The position numbers were made by a program, and so were the translations under genes. Source: a virus. Taken from it: DNA of 21,152 nucleotides. The DNA lies in IMG/VR virus record IMGVR_UViG_3300031787_000981, positions 1 to 21,152 of that record; one strand, written 5' to 3'. Below the pieces are notes generated by a model. That model was not told the DNA's origin. It was given only the letters and a program-made list of their open reading frames with translations, and did no database searches. Position 1 is the first letter of the stretch. Every line of letters begins with the position of its first letter. Of this stretch, positions 19,427 to 21,152 are shown in pieces.

Positions 19427-19762
19427 TTAATCGATTTGAATTTTTGCACCGCTTGGTAAAAATACCGTACCATCGAACCAAAATGATTGAGTCCATGTCT
19501 TACCGGCAACACCTGTAACGGTTGGGGCATCGATGCCTGTACCGAATGTGAATGTTTCAGTTGCGGTTGTTTTTACTTTGATGTGCAATTGCGCGCCTGC
19601 CTTCAATTCGCTTGATAGCGTTAAGTCAAGTGTTGCGTTGCCTGTCAAAGTAGTTAGTGATGTAACTACCGTTTCATTGTTGGTAATTGTTGCGGCTGTT
19701 GTGCCTGTGGCAGCAATTGTCAATGTGCCTGCTGCGCCAAATGGGTTGTTAATTGTTGCCAT
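19427..19762 (-). CDS. Capsid decoration-like protein
   Basis: This 111-aa Thr/Ala/Gly-rich beta protein lies immediately before the major capsid gene, the usual place of a head decoration or stabilising protein. Alternating strands such as GTLTIAATGTTAATITNNET (12-31) and AQLHIKVKTTATETFTFGTG (57-76), then WTQSFWFDGTVFLPSG (89-104), suggest a beta-sandwich. It would bind the outer capsid surface. The role is inferred from position and composition. I do not recognise the family with certainty. Confidence 0.62.
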   Translation of the reverse strand: MATINNPFGAAGTLTIAATGTTAATITNNETVVTSLTTLTGNATLDLTLSSELKAGAQLHIKVKTTATETFTFGTGIDAPTVTGVAGKTWTQSFWFDGTVFLPSGAKIQID

Positions 19763-19765
19763 TGT

Positions 19766-19957
19766 TTATTTATTTGATTTTTTAGTTGGTTTCGGTTCTT
19801 CTGTTGCTTGCTCTTCTGTTGGTCTGCTCACGGGTTTGAAATCGTTGCCTGTGGTCTTTTTGTAAGCCGCTGCATCGTTTAACTTCTCAAAGCAGTTGCC
19901 ATCCTCGAAGCAGTATAGCAAGTTGATGTTTGGGTTTGCGTTCCAAATTGCTTCCAT
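19766..19957 (-). CDS. Small head-region protein (63 aa)
   Basis: This 63-aa protein has a folded N-terminal part (NLLYCFEDGNCFEKLNDAAAY, 12-32) and a disordered charged tail (TEEQATEEPKPTKKSNK). The YCFEDGNCF segment with two cysteines resembles small proteins encoded next to capsid genes in Bacteroidota phages. It lies 2 bases after the protease/scaffold stop and 3 bases before the decoration-like gene. Its function is unknown. A capsid cement or connector role is possible but unsupported. Confidence 0.6.
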   Translation of the reverse strand: MEAIWNANPNINLLYCFEDGNCFEKLNDAAAYKKTTGNDFKPVSRPTEEQATEEPKPTKKSNK

Positions 19958-19959
19958 AA

Positions 19960-20466
19960 TTAAAACTTCTTATCGGTTGCAGGATTGTAGTTCGGTGACA
20001 AGTTGCTTGGCAAACCTTTGATAAGGTTCTCAAACGATACGCTGTCGTTTTCTTTCATTTCGGCAAGTCCTTTTGGGTCGTTCTTTGACCAATCATTGAA
20101 AGTCCAATTTTCGCGACCTGCAACGGCTTGTGGTGCATTGCCCTTGTTGTCAAATATCGGTGTGTATGCAGGTTTTAATTTACCGATAAGGTCTTTAAGT
20201 TCTGCATTTGACTTGTTGCTCAACAAGTAAATATCTTTTGTTGCAACATCAATTTTGCCCTCTTTAACGGCATTCTCGATAAGTTCTGCTTTCACGGCTT
20301 GCTCGGCTGCATCGTTTGCTTCTTTCAATGCGTTTAATTCGGCAGTTGCAGTTTCGATGCTTGCTTCTAATTCGGCAATTTTAGCATCTTTTGCGTTAAC
20401 CGCTTCGATGATAGCTTCCTCGCTCGCTTCGTTAGATAGCTTTAATAAATCAGTTAATTTATTCAT
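19960..20466 (-). CDS. Possible nested scaffold protein (internal start)
   Basis: An in-frame ATG at 20466 (codon 204 of the protease gene) begins exactly where the scaffold domain starts and is preceded by an A-rich ACACAAATCAAA, similar to leaders here. It would give a 168-aa scaffold without protease, as lambda Nu3 is made from within gene C. This is inference from the start context and domain boundary. Confidence 0.35.
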   Translation of the reverse strand: MNKLTDLLKLSNEASEEAIIEAVNAKDAKIAELEASIETATAELNALKEANDAAEQAVKAELIENAVKEGKIDVATKDIYLLSNKSNAELKDLIGKLKPAYTPIFDNKGNAPQAVAGRENWTFNDWSKNDPKGLAEMKENDSVSFENLIKGLPSNLSPNYNPATDKKF

Positions 20467-21075
20467 TTTGATTTGTGTTTTGGTTATTACTTTATTATAC
20501 ACCGCATACAATTCGCGCACACTTGCGTTCATTGCTGGCTTTACTTTTTTTGTTTCGATTACTTCATCAACTATGCCTAACATTTTGCACTCATCGGCAG
20601 TCATCCACGTTTCCTTATTCATCAAGTCCTTGCACTTGTCAAGTGTCATGTTGGTATTGCGCTCAAATAGTTTTGCTAATGAGTTGGTGATTAACATCAA
20701 CACTTCCTCATTGTCACCTCCGTTAGCGTTGTGCATCATGAACGTACCGTAATCGGCCATGTATTTCTTTTGACCACATATCGCAATAACACCCGCCATT
20801 GAATAAGCCATGCCATCGATGTACGTGTTGCATGGTATTTCGCTGTTGAGTATAGCTGAAACGATTGATAACCCCTCTTGAACTGAACCACCAATGGAGT
20901 TGATGCGGATATTGATAGCAGTTATTTCTTCTTTGTAAAATTCATTCAACATTTGAATGTCCTCTGCTACCCATGCACCGTTAACACCCATACCCATGCC
21001 ATCAATATCACCGATATGCTTGTAAAGCAGTATCGTTGCCGTGCCGTTGGATATGTTGGTTATTTTAGTATTCAT
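19960..21075 (-). CDS. ClpP-like prohead protease fused to scaffold
   Basis: This 371-aa protein has an N-terminal ClpP/S14-type serine protease (about 10-175): INSIGGSVQEGLSIVSAI (58-75), the nucleophile S92 in DGMAYSMAG, the base H115 in FMMHNANGG, and ETWMTADECKMLGIVDEV (155-172), where E155 or D161 could complete the triad. After residue 204 comes an acidic coiled coil (EEAIIEAVNAKDAKIAELEA, to about 272), then a tail with NWTFNDWSKNDPKGLAEM, a usual scaffold end. It would guide prohead assembly, then cleave scaffold and capsid N-termini. It precedes the capsid genes as expected. No portal is visible; it probably lies beyond the right edge. Confidence 0.88.
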   Translation of the reverse strand: MNTKITNISNGTATILLYKHIGDIDGMGMGVNGAWVAEDIQMLNEFYKEEITAINIRINSIGGSVQEGLSIVSAILNSEIPCNTYIDGMAYSMAGVIAICGQKKYMADYGTFMMHNANGGDNEEVLMLITNSLAKLFERNTNMTLDKCKDLMNKETWMTADECKMLGIVDEVIETKKVKPAMNASVRELYAVYNKVITKTQIKMNKLTDLLKLSNEASEEAIIEAVNAKDAKIAELEASIETATAELNALKEANDAAEQAVKAELIENAVKEGKIDVATKDIYLLSNKSNAELKDLIGKLKPAYTPIFDNKGNAPQAVAGRENWTFNDWSKNDPKGLAEMKENDSVSFENLIKGLPSNLSPNYNPATDKKF

Positions 21076-21115
21076 GCCACAAAATTGGTTACATATTTGC
21101 CGATAAGTCCAAATA

Positions 21116-21144
21116 AGTTACTAAATTTAACCCGTTTAGTAACT
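21116..21144. repeat. Perfect 10-base inverted repeat upstream of protease gene
   Basis: AGTTACTAAA (21116-21125) and TTTAGTAACT (21135-21144) are exact reverse complements around a 9-base spacer. The palindrome lies 41 bases before the protease/scaffold ATG and lacks a following U-tract on the minus strand, so it looks more like an operator or RNA leader structure than a terminator. No consensus promoter is visible between it and the gene. Confidence 0.5.
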
Positions 21145-21152
21145 AATATTTC

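Noticed and set aside
21080-21113. CAATTTTG with a TTTG 22 bases upstream as promoter of the protease gene
   Set aside because: The spacing and box are off consensus, and the start would fall on the ATG itself.

Overview
The window is 21 kb of a contractile-tailed double-stranded DNA phage (myovirus-type) or prophage whose host is very probably a member of the Bacteroidota. Evidence for the host: a DUF3127-type single-strand-binding protein; several small families that I associate with Bacteroidota phages; A-rich leaders in place of Shine-Dalgarno sites; and promoters of the Bacteroidota form TTTG-N19-TAnnTTTG. Every convincing gene is on the minus strand except one, so transcription runs from high to low coordinates.

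Head and tail region (21075 down to 9823). In transcription order: ClpP-like prohead protease fused to a scaffold, a small acidic-ended protein, a decoration-like protein, major capsid protein, a terminator-like hairpin, tail sheath, tail tube, tail assembly chaperone with a -1 frameshift extension, tape measure, a 45-aa protein, a DUF6046-like protein, gpD-like hub, gpV-like spike, gp25-like protein, LysM-like protein and tail fibre. Head-tail connectors and gpJ/gpI-type baseplate wedge genes are not seen here.

Lysis and small-gene region (9820 to 6863). Several two-helix membrane proteins (holin candidates), a DUF5675 protein, a DUF3310 protein, a beta-rich protein and a membrane/coiled-coil protein are joined by ATGA overlaps. 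A hairpin plus U-tract terminator at 6783-6812 ends this unit. A promoter just before it may make a roughly 60-nt RNA.

Early region (6666 to 1). Small proteins, an excisionase-type HTH, a zinc ribbon, a sigma-like HTH protein, an RNA polymerase alpha-CTD-like protein, a DUF3127 protein, a ribbon-helix-helix-like protein and a PD-(D/E)XK exonuclease suggest replication, recombination and transcription control.

The early region is interrupted at 4327-5833 by what looks like two tandem integron gene cassettes without an integrase. Each has an attC-like hairpin whose R'' box is the exact reverse complement of that cassette's own 5' end. Cassette 1 carries the only plus-strand gene, a membrane protein. 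Cassette 2 carries an orphan DNA methyltransferase. They sit one base past the stop codon of a 57-aa phage gene. This is the most unusual feature of the window.

Seven genes under 60 codons were read directly from the sequence: 1307-1456, 5835-6008, 6005-6088, 8170-8346, 9266-9415, 9662-9820 and 14362-14499. Functions are family-level assignments made by eye, with no database search.
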